Part shown: positions 1 through 7,367 of the stretch, in pieces
Position numbering within the stretch: position 1 is the first letter of the stretch
Layout: the number at the start of each line of letters is the position of its first letter
NCBI GenBank assembly: GCA_002305765.1
Contig: DBQU01000114.1
Span: 1 to 39,747 of the forward strand
Direction of reading: 5' to 3'
DNA length: 39,747 bases
Origin: Deltaproteobacteria bacterium UBA1386
Lineage (GTDB): Bacteria; Desulfobacterota; Syntrophorhabdia; Syntrophorhabdales; Syntrophorhabdaceae
The notes under the pieces: model-generated
Database searches by the model: none
What the model was told of the DNA's origin: nothing
The model's input: only the letters and a program-made list of their open reading frames with translations
Translations under genes and position numbers: made by a program

Positions 1-20
1 CATGGGGAGTAACATACAAG

Positions 21-119
21 GTTCAAGAGTAAAAGGTAAAAAAGGGACACGTGCATGGTTGCGTCGCCCTTTTTCCTTTTGTTTTTTACTTGGAACTCTT
101 GAACACTTGAACTTTGAAC
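21..119. repeat. Inverted repeat plus GAAC-based 7-8 bp repeats
   Basis: GTTCAAGAGT at 21-30 is mirrored by ACTCTTGAAC at 95-104. Inside these arms, A-rich and T-rich tracts (31-46 and 67-90) are roughly complementary, so a long imperfect hairpin is possible. GAAC recurs at about 93, 101, 109 and 116, giving a 7-8 base period. The element lies just upstream of the dipeptidase gene. It may be a terminator for a gene outside the window or a dispersed intergenic repeat; the sequence does not decide. Confidence 0.5.
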
Positions 120-193
120 AGTCCTTGTTGTCCTGTTGCAAACGGTTGCAGCTTCTGATAACGTGTTATGAAAACACGGGAGGGACCGTCGAC

Positions 194-970
194 ATGCGCA
201 AGAGCCTGGCTGCAAGACAATTTTTTTTCATCCTCGCGGGCCTCGCCCTGCTGTTTTCTCTTCCTCTTGCCGCCTTTGCCGGCGATAACGCCCGCGACCG
301 TTTCGTGGACATCAAGGAACATATTCCCTCCGTGGTCATGGATATACGTTATTTCGGTCCCCACAATTTCGTCGGCGAAAGGATCGACGGCTACAATGCC
401 CCGAAATGCCTTCTCACCAGGGAAGCGGCCGACGCGTTGAAACAGGTCCAGGAGGACCTCGGAAAATTCTCCCTTTCCCTCAAGATCTACGACTGCTACA
501 GGCCGCAGAGGGCGGTCGGCCACTTCGTCAGGTGGGCGAAGGACATCGGCGACACGCGGACAAAAAAGGAGTTCTACCCCACCGTCGACAAGAGCCGCCT
601 CTTCGTGGACGGCTACATAGCGGAAAGATCGGGCCACTCCCGGGGAAGCACCCTGGACCTGACCATAGTGCCCGTGCCCGTCCCCGAACAGGAGCCATAC
701 CGGCCGGGCCAGCAACTCCTCGCCTGCTTTCTGCCCGCGTCGGAACGGTTCCGTGACAATTCCATCGACATGGGAACCGGCTTCGACTGCTTCCACGCCC
801 TCGCCCACACGGCGAACAAGGCGGTCGGCCCGGTCCAGCGAGCGAACAGGCTCCTCCTCAAAACCCTCATGGAAAGGCAGGGTTTTGTCAACTACGACCT
901 GGAATGGTGGCACTACACCCTGAAGAACGAACCCTTCCCCACCACCTACTTCGACTTCCCGATAGACTAG
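194..970 (+). CDS. Exported D-alanyl-D-alanine dipeptidase (VanX/DdpX type, peptidase M15D)
   Basis: Likely a zinc dipeptidase that cleaves free D-Ala-D-Ala in the periplasm, for recycling or modifying cell-wall precursors. The 258-residue product has an N-terminal signal peptide (about 1-29, ending in AAFA). The M15D signatures are clear: SGHSRGSTLD holds His148 and Asp155, and EWWH holds Glu237 and His240, matching the zinc ligands and catalytic Glu. CYRPQRA (about 101-107) carries the substrate-binding Arg region. The start at 194 was chosen because GGGAGG at 178-183 precedes it by about 10 bases and it begins a proper signal peptide; the frame stays open upstream to position 2 without a credible start. 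It stands alone on the plus strand and converges on the T2SS block. No vanH or vanA partners are present, so vancomycin resistance is not implied. Confidence 0.88.
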   Translation: MRKSLAARQFFFILAGLALLFSLPLAAFAGDNARDRFVDIKEHIPSVVMDIRYFGPHNFVGERIDGYNAPKCLLTREAADALKQVQEDLGKFSLSLKIYDCYRPQRAVGHFVRWAKDIGDTRTKKEFYPTVDKSRLFVDGYIAERSGHSRGSTLDLTIVPVPVPEQEPYRPGQQLLACFLPASERFRDNSIDMGTGFDCFHALAHTANKAVGPVQRANRLLLKTLMERQGFVNYDLEWWHYTLKNEPFPTTYFDFPID

Positions 971-1000
971 AAAAAGGGGCAGAGAACGACCCTCTGCCCC
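971..1000 (-). terminator. Rho-independent terminator, minus strand
   Basis: GGGGCAGAG (976-984) pairs perfectly with CTCTGCCCC (992-1000) around a 7-base loop. Read on the minus strand, the hairpin is followed by five T residues (971-975). It sits between the convergent dipeptidase and NarL-type regulator genes, so it mainly ends the minus-strand transcript. The hairpin could also slow plus-strand transcription, but there is no T tract on that side. Confidence 0.7.
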
Positions 1001-1013
1001 GCACATTCCACAT

Positions 1014-1085
1014 GTCCTATATGTCCTATCCCCGTCCTATAGGTCCTATAAGTCCCATAGGTCCTATGTCTCCTATTGGTCCTAT
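1014..1085. repeat. Nonamer tandem repeat, GTCCTATNN units
   Basis: Eight units starting at 1014, 1023, 1034, 1043, 1052, 1061, 1070 and 1079 share GTCCTAT or a one-base variant. The period is 9 bases, with one 11-base step. They fill the space between the regulator stop codon and the minus-strand terminator. The same unit, in both orientations, occurs at 13092-13225, also just past a response-regulator gene. The plus-strand reading gives a collagen-like Gly-Pro-Ile translation, which I treat as a by-product of the repeat. Confidence 0.8.
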
Positions 1086-1089
1086 CCCC

Positions 1090-1737
1090 CTACTCCCCCC
1101 GGTACTCGATCAACCCGTGCGTCAGTGCGTAGTGGATAAGCCCCTGCGTTCCCTTCACGCCTATCTTGTCCATGATCCGGGCCCGGTACGTTCGTATCGA
1201 GTTTATGCTCAGATTGAGCTCATCGGCGATGTCCTTTATGCTCTTCCCGCTGCCGAACATGCGCATCACCTGGAATTCGCGATTTGAGAGCCTCTCATGG
1301 GCGGGCTTCGCGACGTCGGATTCGAAATCCACCACCATCCGCACGGCGAACATCGGATTGACGTATCTCTTCCCTGACAGTATCTTGCGGACCGCGGTGA
1401 CCAGTTCGTCCGGCGCGCTTTGCTTCGTGAGGTACCCCTGGGCACCCGTCCTTATGGCCCGCACCGCGTAGAGTTCCTCGGGATACATGCTGATGACGAG
1501 AACGGGCAGCTTCGGTCGCCTCTTTTTCAGGTCACCGAGAACGTCGAGACCGTTCGCGTCGGGAAGACAGATATCGAGGAGGACGAGGTCGTAATCGTTT
1601 CTCTTGACCTTCTCGATCAACTCCCGGCCCGTGCCGGCCCCGTCCACCACGACCCCGCCGAAGTTCTCCCGCAGAATCTCCTTCAAACCCCTGAATACGA
1701 CAGGGTGGTCGTCCGCAATGATAACGTTGCGCATCAT
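1090..1737 (-). CDS. NarL/FixJ-family response regulator (REC + LuxR-type HTH)
   Basis: A 215-residue cytoplasmic DNA-binding regulator controlled by phosphorylation. The receiver domain (about 3-120) has the acidic pair Asp9-Asp10, phospho-acceptor Asp55 in LLDICLP, and the switch lysine in YLTKQ. The C-terminal LuxR-type helix-turn-helix spans LSNREFQVMRMF to about residue 200. Two ATG codons lie side by side (1737 and 1734). AGGAGG ends only one base before the first, so the second may be the one used. No partner histidine kinase adjoins it; the only kinase in the window belongs with the NtrC-type regulator 13 kb away. It is the last minus-strand gene, 203 bases beyond the GspC-like gene, and may be co-transcribed with the T2SS or expressed alone. 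The target is unknown. Confidence 0.88.
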   Translation of the reverse strand: MMRNVIIADDHPVVFRGLKEILRENFGGVVVDGAGTGRELIEKVKRNDYDLVLLDICLPDANGLDVLGDLKKRRPKLPVLVISMYPEELYAVRAIRTGAQGYLTKQSAPDELVTAVRKILSGKRYVNPMFAVRMVVDFESDVAKPAHERLSNREFQVMRMFGSGKSIKDIADELNLSINSIRTYRARIMDKIGVKGTQGLIHYALTHGLIEYRGE

Positions 1738-1940
1738 GCCTCCTCAAGTTCACGATGCACCGCGCGCGACGCGCGATGTCTGCCGATCGGCGGCGGATGG
1801 TGTCGGAACGAAGGGCGAAGGCCCCTGTTCGATCATGATGGAACGGGAGGTTACGGAAACGACGGTTCCTTCGTCGATCTGTCACGGCCCGGAACTGGTC
1901 TTCAGTTGTGCGTTGTTTCCTCCGGTGCAATGTGTGTTGC

Positions 1941-2663
1941 TTACTTGCGGGAATTGGACGGTGCAGCCCTTTCGCCGGCCGGCTGCGGCGCGGCGGGGGG
2001 CGGAGTTGGACGGATGGTCTCGCCGACGGGCAGCGGCGGGCCCTTTACCCCGCCGGGGGGCTGAGGCGCCGGGCGCGCGGGCCTCGCCGGGGCCGGCGGC
2101 GGCGTCTGCACCGGTTTCGTCTGCACCGGTTGCTGCGGCTGAGGGGGCTCGTCGGAGGCTTTCCGTTTGTCGGGAGGGGAGAGTTGGACGGTCAGCCTGT
2201 CGTCACCCCGGACAAGCACTATCCTGTCGGTTCCGATCTCGGCGACGGTATACCCGCTCACCTCCTCTCCCAACTTCACGACCCGCTGGCGCTTGCCCCT
2301 GCCGGGAGTCGTCACGGGATTCTTCCGGTCCTCTATGAAGGCGAGGCGGGTCGTGTCGATCATCGTGCCATAGAGCACGACCTCCGGCCTGGGAACCTCC
2401 GCTTTCCTGTCAACGGGGATGACCCGGTCCGGGTGGAACAGGTTCGTCTCCCCTATGACCGCGTAGTCCGAAGGCAGCTTCGGCGGAAGCTCCTCCCGCT
2501 GCGCCTCCTCACCAGCCGGCTTCGTCTTGATCCCCGGCAGAGAATACGCATGGCGCGTCCTGATGAGAGGTATGACCGTCGCGGCTGCAACGGCCATGAC
2601 AACGGCGAGGAGAATCATGTTTGTCACGGTGGCATTGTGGATAAGGTACCTTAGAGCTTTCAT
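1941..2663 (-). CDS. gspC: GspC-like T2SS inner-membrane/periplasmic connector
   Basis: The 240-residue product has a short cytoplasmic end and one transmembrane helix (about 14-34). A periplasmic segment follows, with NLFHPDR and a small beta domain (about 93-162, VVLYGTM to LTVQLS) that resembles the GspC/PilP homology region, which contacts secretin GspD. The last 75 or so residues are Pro/Ala/Gln-rich, and there is no PDZ or coiled-coil domain as in enterobacterial GspC. GGGAGG lies 8 bases before the ATG. It follows gspM, separated by a degenerate duplicate of the gspM end and its own start. Position and topology support GspC; a PilP-like protein is the alternative. The gene symbol is by analogy. 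Confidence 0.72.
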   Translation of the reverse strand: MKALRYLIHNATVTNMILLAVVMAVAAATVIPLIRTRHAYSLPGIKTKPAGEEAQREELPPKLPSDYAVIGETNLFHPDRVIPVDRKAEVPRPEVVLYGTMIDTTRLAFIEDRKNPVTTPGRGKRQRVVKLGEEVSGYTVAEIGTDRIVLVRGDDRLTVQLSPPDKRKASDEPPQPQQPVQTKPVQTPPPAPARPARPAPQPPGGVKGPPLPVGETIRPTPPPAAPQPAGERAAPSNSRK

Positions 2664-2762
2664 GTCATTTACCTCCCGCGGGGACCGATACCCGGAGTGT
2701 GACCGTCAGGTCCCCGGGGTCTCAGAAATTCCTGACACGGGTGTCCACTTCCTTGATTACAT
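2628..2762. repeat. Tandem duplication, copy A (degenerate gspM 3' end plus functional gspC 5' end)
   Basis: This 135-base segment aligns without gaps to 2763-2897, with about 24 differences (roughly 82% identity by eye). On the minus strand, 2664-2760 still spells a decayed copy of the GspM C-terminus (VIKEVDTRVRNF, then an in-frame TGA replacing AGA, then a recognisable tail). It then runs into the start of the functional gspC. The extra gspM tail has no start and cannot be read as part of gspM, so it is a pseudogene fragment. Confidence 0.85.
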
Positions 2763-2897
2763 GGTGGTGTTGTGGATGAGATACCTGAGGGCTTTCACAT
2801 CACTTGCCGCTCGCCAGGGCCGACACCCGAAGCTTGACCATCAGGTCCCTGGGGTCTCTGAAATTCCTGACACGGGTGTCCACTTCCTTGATCACAA
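2763..2897. repeat. Tandem duplication, copy B (functional gspM 3' end plus decayed gspC 5' end)
   Basis: This copy contains the functional last codons of gspM, ending in TGA at 2802-2800. It is followed at once by a GTG-initiated remnant reading VKALRYLIHNTTM and a stop. The functional GspC begins MKALRYLIHNATV, so the remnant is a duplicate of the gspC start. Read together with copy A, the order on the minus strand is gspM end, gspC start remnant, gspM end remnant, gspC start. Confidence 0.85.
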
Positions 2898-3354
2898 GGT
2901 ATGGCACGTTCGTCTCCAGCGTATACAGAACATCGCCGAGGGCCCTGGTATCCGGCAGTACCGCGTCGACGCTCACGCTGACCACCTTGAACTTCCCCAG
3001 GTCTTCCGGTCTTTCGACGCGTTCGCTCGCGATGGATCCTCCTCTTCCCGTTACGGATCCCTTCACGATGTTCTGGAGCGTTGCCGCGGCAATGCTGAGG
3101 GTCTCCGCCGAGATCACTTTGGCGGTCTCGGCATTCCTCCTTTCCTTCAGGGACTCCAGCTTCTTTTCCAGCAAAGGCCTCTCGGCGATGAGGTTCACGT
3201 ATCGCTCCAGGGTTGCCCATCGCGCCGCTTGTCTCTCCCTGAGCGATGCTCTTTCGGCCTTGACCGCCAGGTACCCATACTGGTACGCGACGAGACCGGC
3301 AAGCACCACGATGACCGGAACGGCAACGGAGACGAGCTTACTTCTTCCTTTCAT
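2800..3354 (-). CDS. gspM: T2SS protein GspM (PilO-like)
   Basis: A 184-residue inner-membrane protein of the T2SS assembly platform, expected to pair with GspL. It has one transmembrane helix (about 7-26), a charged coiled-coil stretch (about 33-75) and a ferredoxin-like periplasmic domain ending ALASGK. ATG at 3354 was chosen because GGAGGG sits 7 bases upstream and the membrane helix then lies at the N-terminus; the frame is open further upstream but reads as Arg-rich nonsense. It overlaps the end of gspL by 17 bases, implying coupled translation. Assignment rests on topology and position after gspL, because GspM sequences are poorly conserved. Confidence 0.8.
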   Translation of the reverse strand: MKGRSKLVSVAVPVIVVLAGLVAYQYGYLAVKAERASLRERQAARWATLERYVNLIAERPLLEKKLESLKERRNAETAKVISAETLSIAAATLQNIVKGSVTGRGGSIASERVERPEDLGKFKVVSVSVDAVLPDTRALGDVLYTLETNVPYLVIKEVDTRVRNFRDPRDLMVKLRVSALASGK

Positions 3355-4876
3355 CTTTCGGCCCTCCCGTCTTCTTCTCCTCGAAACCTTCCATCTGCAT
3401 CTTGATGACGAAGCGGTCGGCGTTCTGCCGCGTGTCCCGTATCGTGGGAGAGGAGAATTCAACCTTCTTGAAGAGGCTCGATTGCTCGAGTTTGGGAAGC
3501 ATTTCCGTCGCCGAGGCGGCGTATCCCTCGGTCTCCACGGTCTCGCCTGTTATCCTCAGGCGGGTAAGCCAGACGCTTTTCGGCAGGATGGTCGTCAGTT
3601 CCTTCATGACGTCCAGCGCCATGGGGGAGGATTCCTTGAATTCCCTGATCCTCTTCATGTCCGCTTCGATGGACGCTATCTCCTGTCTCAATGCCTCGAT
3701 CGCCCGTATCTCGCCCCTGCGTAACGTCAACTGGTATTCGATGCGGTCCAGTCGTGCCTTCTCCATCTGAAGGGGAACAACGAGGTAGAGGACCGCGGCG
3801 ACGGCGATCAGCGCGAAGAGCGCCCACGTGACGGGCGTCGCGAGGCCCCCGCCCGATGCCTCCCGACCCTTGCTCACCAGGTTGAAACCCTTCGCCCCGG
3901 GCCAGATCATTTCCATGAGTCCCCCGAGGGGACCGGCGACACCGTCCCCGATGTCCGTCTTGAGAACCTTCCTTATATCCTCGCGGCCTATCGTCTTAGC
4001 GGGAACGCCCAGTTCCTCTTCAAGAAAGGCATATCTGCCGGTGGCCTCGAGAAAGACACTGGGCGGTATACCCTCGGCATCGAACCTGCCAAGAAGGGGG
4101 GAGAGCCCCGCCCTGATCTCCGTGAGGTCCTTTTCCCTGTCCGTGCCGGCAAGCCTCCCGGACGAACCGGAAAGGAAAGTCCCATCCTTCATCAGGCATC
4201 CGTCGTATCCTTCTTCATCGACGGCCACACAAAGGACCATGCCCCTCGCGTCCCCCAGGATGGAGCAGAGCGTGCCGAAAGCGGTCGTGTCCGTCGTCAC
4301 CCTCTGAGGGCTCACACCAATTGCCGCCAGGGCATCGAGATAAGGCCTCGCCGTTTCGGACCTCATGGCGACGATGGCGATCGTGAGCTTCTCCGCGTCC
4401 TCTGACGTTATCGCAAAATCGTACATTGCCTCGGCGGAGCCAAAGGGGGTGAATCTGTCGAGCTCGTAGGCAATGACCGAAGCCACGTTGTCCTTCACCA
4501 CCGAGGGGAGCTCGGCAACCCTCGTCAGGACCCATGGCCGGGGGACGGAGAGGATCATCGCCGCGTCACGCGCCCTGAAAGCGTCCCGGGCGGAGAGGAC
4601 CGCCGATGCCAGCTCTTCCGGGCGGGGATACCTTCCTTCCTCGAAACTGAAGCGTCTGAACCCCACGACTCTGGGTCGCGACAGGAATCGTGTTCCGCAG
4701 GCGACCGAGACATGACCCTTCCCGATGGCGGCGCAGAGACACTTTTTCGGGATGATGACGCCCTCGAGGACATTGAAGCCAAGGACCTTTCCGAGGCCCG
4801 CGATAGACGACTTCGCCCCCTTTCTCAGGGCGTCGGCGTGCGGCCTCAACCGTGCAATCAATTCATCGGGCGTCAT
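3338..4876 (-). CDS. gspL: T2SS protein GspL (fused PilM-like and PilN-like)
   Basis: A 512-residue bitopic protein that links the cytoplasmic ATPase GspE to the periplasmic platform. Residues about 30-330 form an actin-like, PilM-type cytoplasmic domain. A transmembrane helix spans about 350-369, a coiled coil about 371-405 follows, and a PilN/GspL-type ferredoxin-like domain (about 410-495) completes it. The start at 4876 overlaps the gspK stop as ATGA. The upstream open frame reads as low-complexity Pro/Gly/Arg and overlaps gspK, so it was excluded. The downstream end overlaps gspM. The long PilM-like half differs from the shorter enterobacterial GspL but suits the role. Confidence 0.85.
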   Translation of the reverse strand: MTPDELIARLRPHADALRKGAKSSIAGLGKVLGFNVLEGVIIPKKCLCAAIGKGHVSVACGTRFLSRPRVVGFRRFSFEEGRYPRPEELASAVLSARDAFRARDAAMILSVPRPWVLTRVAELPSVVKDNVASVIAYELDRFTPFGSAEAMYDFAITSEDAEKLTIAIVAMRSETARPYLDALAAIGVSPQRVTTDTTAFGTLCSILGDARGMVLCVAVDEEGYDGCLMKDGTFLSGSSGRLAGTDREKDLTEIRAGLSPLLGRFDAEGIPPSVFLEATGRYAFLEEELGVPAKTIGREDIRKVLKTDIGDGVAGPLGGLMEMIWPGAKGFNLVSKGREASGGGLATPVTWALFALIAVAAVLYLVVPLQMEKARLDRIEYQLTLRRGEIRAIEALRQEIASIEADMKRIREFKESSPMALDVMKELTTILPKSVWLTRLRITGETVETEGYAASATEMLPKLEQSSLFKKVEFSSPTIRDTRQNADRFVIKMQMEGFEEKKTGGPKDERKK

Positions 4877-5829
4877 CGGTGCATCTCCGAAGGCGTCTTG
4901 TAGTACAGGAACCGGGGTACCGTGCCCGGCACGGACACGATGGCCCGGATCCCGTACCCATCTTTCGAATCTCCCTGAAAACCCACGGATTCTATCGTGT
5001 AGACATCTGTCTCGCTCATGTCTATGTATTGCGCAAGGGTGGGGAAATTGAGTCCCGTTATGGCCTGGATCTCCTGGACGGACGTGAACTCGGCCGCCTC
5101 CCGCTGGTCCAGGATCCTCGTGACGGTCTCCTCCGTCAGGCCCGGCAGGGCTATGAGGACCTCTTTCGGGGCCGCATTGATGTTCACCTTCGAGGACGTC
5201 CCGTATATCGTCAGGTAATGGATGATCCCCCTGCGTTCCCCGGTCCCGAAGAGGATATCGACGGACATACCCTTCACCAGCAGGAGCTCCTCGATGGCGT
5301 CGAAGGGCCTGTTCTTGGCCCTGTAGGGAACGGGGAGAGAAAGGTAGTACTCGTCTTCCGCTCCGTTCAGGCGCCGGAGGTTGTCCTTGTCCGCCCAATC
5401 GAGAATGGAGTCGACGATGACGGCGGCCTCCTCGTCGGTCATTCCCGTGTTGACTAGAAGGTTCTTCAAAACGATGCCGGTGAGATCGGTCATCTTGTTG
5501 ATGTCGATCTTGCCCGATTCGGAAAGGAGCCTGAAATTGTAGCTGCCCTGCCCGATCCGGGCGCTGTACTGCCTGCCGTCGATCCTCACCACCTCGTTCC
5601 CTTCGATGGCCACGGCCTGGTTCCGGAAGGTCTGCCTGTGATAGATCTCCATGACGGCCCTCTCCACCCCGGCCTCGGCAAGGAACTTCTTCTGCGTCCC
5701 TTCCTTGAAGAAGATCGTTGAACGGGCCTCAGTCCTCGTCAGGAGAGAGAAGGACATCACAAGGGCCATGAGCATCGTGATCACCCACAGGACCATGAGA
5801 AGGGCTATGCCTTTCCGGGAGCGTATCAT
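4873..5829 (-). CDS. gspK: T2SS minor pseudopilin GspK
   Basis: A 318-residue tip pseudopilin. The leader MIRSRKG precedes the hydrophobic segment IALLMVLWV. The +5 position is not Glu, which is usual for GspK and unlike the other pseudopilins here. The body contains the GspK-type helical domain with helix-hairpin-helix-like segments (AAPKEVLIALPGLTEETV near 215-235). ATG at 5829 overlaps the gspJ stop as ATGA; 39 codons of open frame upstream lie within gspJ and lack a leader, so they were excluded. With GspI and GspJ it should form the pseudopilus tip complex. Confidence 0.9.
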   Translation of the reverse strand: MIRSRKGIALLMVLWVITMLMALVMSFSLLTRTEARSTIFFKEGTQKKFLAEAGVERAVMEIYHRQTFRNQAVAIEGNEVVRIDGRQYSARIGQGSYNFRLLSESGKIDINKMTDLTGIVLKNLLVNTGMTDEEAAVIVDSILDWADKDNLRRLNGAEDEYYLSLPVPYRAKNRPFDAIEELLLVKGMSVDILFGTGERRGIIHYLTIYGTSSKVNINAAPKEVLIALPGLTEETVTRILDQREAAEFTSVQEIQAITGLNFPTLAQYIDMSETDVYTIESVGFQGDSKDGYGIRAIVSVPGTVPRFLYYKTPSEMHR

Positions 5830-6458
5830 GAGGCCGCCTTCCTGGCCCTCACCGGCACGGTCAGCTGGATCTTCTGACCTGCCCGGGCGACGTGGACCCG
5901 GATCCTCCGGGGGAAGAGCAGTTCGTCGGTCCACGTTTCGACCCATTCCCCCGTGGTATCGTCGGCGTCGTTCTCCTTGCGGAAATACTCGAAGCGTATC
6001 TCATCCAGCCCATCGAGAAGCCTCATCTCCCTGGTATTTTCCAGCCCTATGGTGTTCTCCTCGATGTACAGGGAATTCCTGCCTTCCCCGTTCGGCCTCA
6101 CCCGGTAGGTCACGGTGACATACCCCCTGTATCCTCCCGTCAGCGAATAGTTCGAGGCAAATTTCACAGTGTCTCCCGACCCTTCGAAAAACAGGCGGCC
6201 CGCTTCATCGTCAGCCCTGACGAGGGGTATTGCCGATTGTATCTGCGCATCCATGACGAGGAAAGAGACCTTGAACCGTTCGAGTTCCTCCGACCTGCGC
6301 TCGCCCCTTTCGACGGAACGGTTGGCGAGGCGCATGGCCCCGGCAATGATCACCACGAGGATGCTGATAAGGGTGATGGAGATCATGACCTCGAGGAGTG
6401 TGAAGCCACGACCCTGCCCCCTGCCTTCCAGGTCATGTCTCAGACGCCGACAGGTCAT
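5826..6458 (-). CDS. gspJ: T2SS minor pseudopilin GspJ
   Basis: A 210-residue pseudopilin. The prepilin leader ends GRG before FTLLEV, with cleavage expected after Gly18 and Glu at +5 (Glu23), followed by a hydrophobic helix. The beta-rich body (about 60-205) fits GspJ/PulJ. ATGA overlaps join it to gspI upstream and gspK downstream. The leader of 18 residues is somewhat long, but the start is fixed by the overlap with the gspI stop. Confidence 0.9.
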   Translation of the reverse strand: MTCRRLRHDLEGRGQGRGFTLLEVMISITLISILVVIIAGAMRLANRSVERGERRSEELERFKVSFLVMDAQIQSAIPLVRADDEAGRLFFEGSGDTVKFASNYSLTGGYRGYVTVTYRVRPNGEGRNSLYIEENTIGLENTREMRLLDGLDEIRFEYFRKENDADDTTGEWVETWTDELLFPRRIRVHVARAGQKIQLTVPVRARKAAS

Positions 6459-6901
6459 ATCCTTCCCGCCTGCTGTCTTTTGACGGTCTTCAAGGTCCTC
6501 AACGTCATGGATCTCTCCGCCACGAGGCTTTTCCAGGTCAGTCTCACGTCTATCTCCAACACCTCGAAGGGCAGATCCCGTGTCCGTCTCTCGTAGACCT
6601 TCGACACCGTGGTTTCCACGCGATATCCTTCGGGCGTCGTTTCACTCGACACACCCTCGGTGATGTCCTCCCCGGCGAGAACGTCCCGCATCTTCGCTTC
6701 AGCCCGCACCACCGCCGACGCGTAGTCCTCCGATGTCGAGAGCACCCTCAGATTGGAGGAGAAAAGCTGCAGTATCACCGTTACGGTCACCGCGAGAAGA
6801 GAGAAGGCGACGATGACCTCCAGAAGTGTGAAACCCCGTTCTTTTCCGAGCAGATTCTCCATTTCCCCTTTCTGTCCCGTCTGGCTTCCCTCATGGTTCA
6901 T
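6455..6901 (-). CDS. gspI: T2SS minor pseudopilin GspI
   Basis: A 148-residue pseudopilin with KERG before FTLLEV (cleavage after Gly23, Glu28 at +5) and a helix rich in Leu/Val. The ATG at 6901 overlaps the gspH stop (ATGA), the pattern used repeatedly in this operon. A second ATG at 6862 would give a more ordinary 10-residue leader but has its purine-rich AAGGGG only two bases away. Either start gives the same mature protein. Identification as GspI follows from size and the H-I-J-K order. Confidence 0.86.
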   Translation of the reverse strand: MNHEGSQTGQKGEMENLLGKERGFTLLEVIVAFSLLAVTVTVILQLFSSNLRVLSTSEDYASAVVRAEAKMRDVLAGEDITEGVSSETTPEGYRVETTVSKVYERRTRDLPFEVLEIDVRLTWKSLVAERSMTLRTLKTVKRQQAGRI

Positions 6902-7362
6902 TGCTTCAGGACCACCGCCCCCACAACGGGGTCGAGTTCGATGGTGAGGACCCTTTTGCCCCCGGACAGGGTTATGCGTCCCCACGGCACCCCACCGGCC
7001 TCGTTGAAGATGATCGAGTACCTCCCCCGGGTTATCTCGCCTTCCAGGACATCGGTGACCTTCACCGTGATGCCCTGCGGTATGCGCCTTGCCTGCACGC
7101 CCTGGATACCGTAGCGGCCGGTTTCGAGATCAACGAAGACCGTCCTGGGCTCGCCGGTGTTCGTCGCCAGCAATCTCGCGAAACGCAGCATCGCCGACAG
7201 CTCCCTCCCCGCGGCGTTCAGGTTCTGGGAGGGGAGCATGCTGGAGAAGAACACGGTCGAGATACCGAGCATGATGAGAACGAGGACCATCACCATCATG
7301 ATCTCGAGGAGCGTGAACCCGCCGGCGGACGGGAACCCCATTCTTCCGTTGCTGTGCGCCAT
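6898..7362 (-). CDS. gspH: T2SS minor pseudopilin GspH
   Basis: A 154-residue pseudopilin with SAGG before FTLLEI (Gly15 cleavage, Glu20 at +5) and a membrane helix MMVMVLVLIMLGI. A GspH/FimT-type domain follows (about 45-150, including RFARLLA and ITLSGGKRVLTIELD). ATG at 7362 was preferred to the in-frame TTG at 7371; it starts five bases after the gspF stop. It should sit between the major pseudopilin and the tip complex. Confidence 0.87.
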   Translation of the reverse strand: MAHSNGRMGFPSAGGFTLLEIMMVMVLVLIMLGISTVFFSSMLPSQNLNAAGRELSAMLRFARLLATNTGEPRTVFVDLETGRYGIQGVQARRIPQGITVKVTDVLEGEITRGRYSIIFNEAGGVPWGRITLSGGKRVLTIELDPVVGAVVLKQ

Positions 7363-7367
7363 AGCTC

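Noticed and set aside
194..970. Vancomycin-resistance role for the VanX-type dipeptidase
   Set aside because: No vanH, vanA/B or vanRS neighbours, and the protein has a signal peptide, which points to periplasmic DdpX-like use.
904..1287. Plus-strand frame with collagen-like Gly-Pro-Ile repeats
   Set aside because: The repeats come from the nonamer DNA array, the frame overlaps the dipeptidase end and the regulator gene, and no ribosome-binding site is present.
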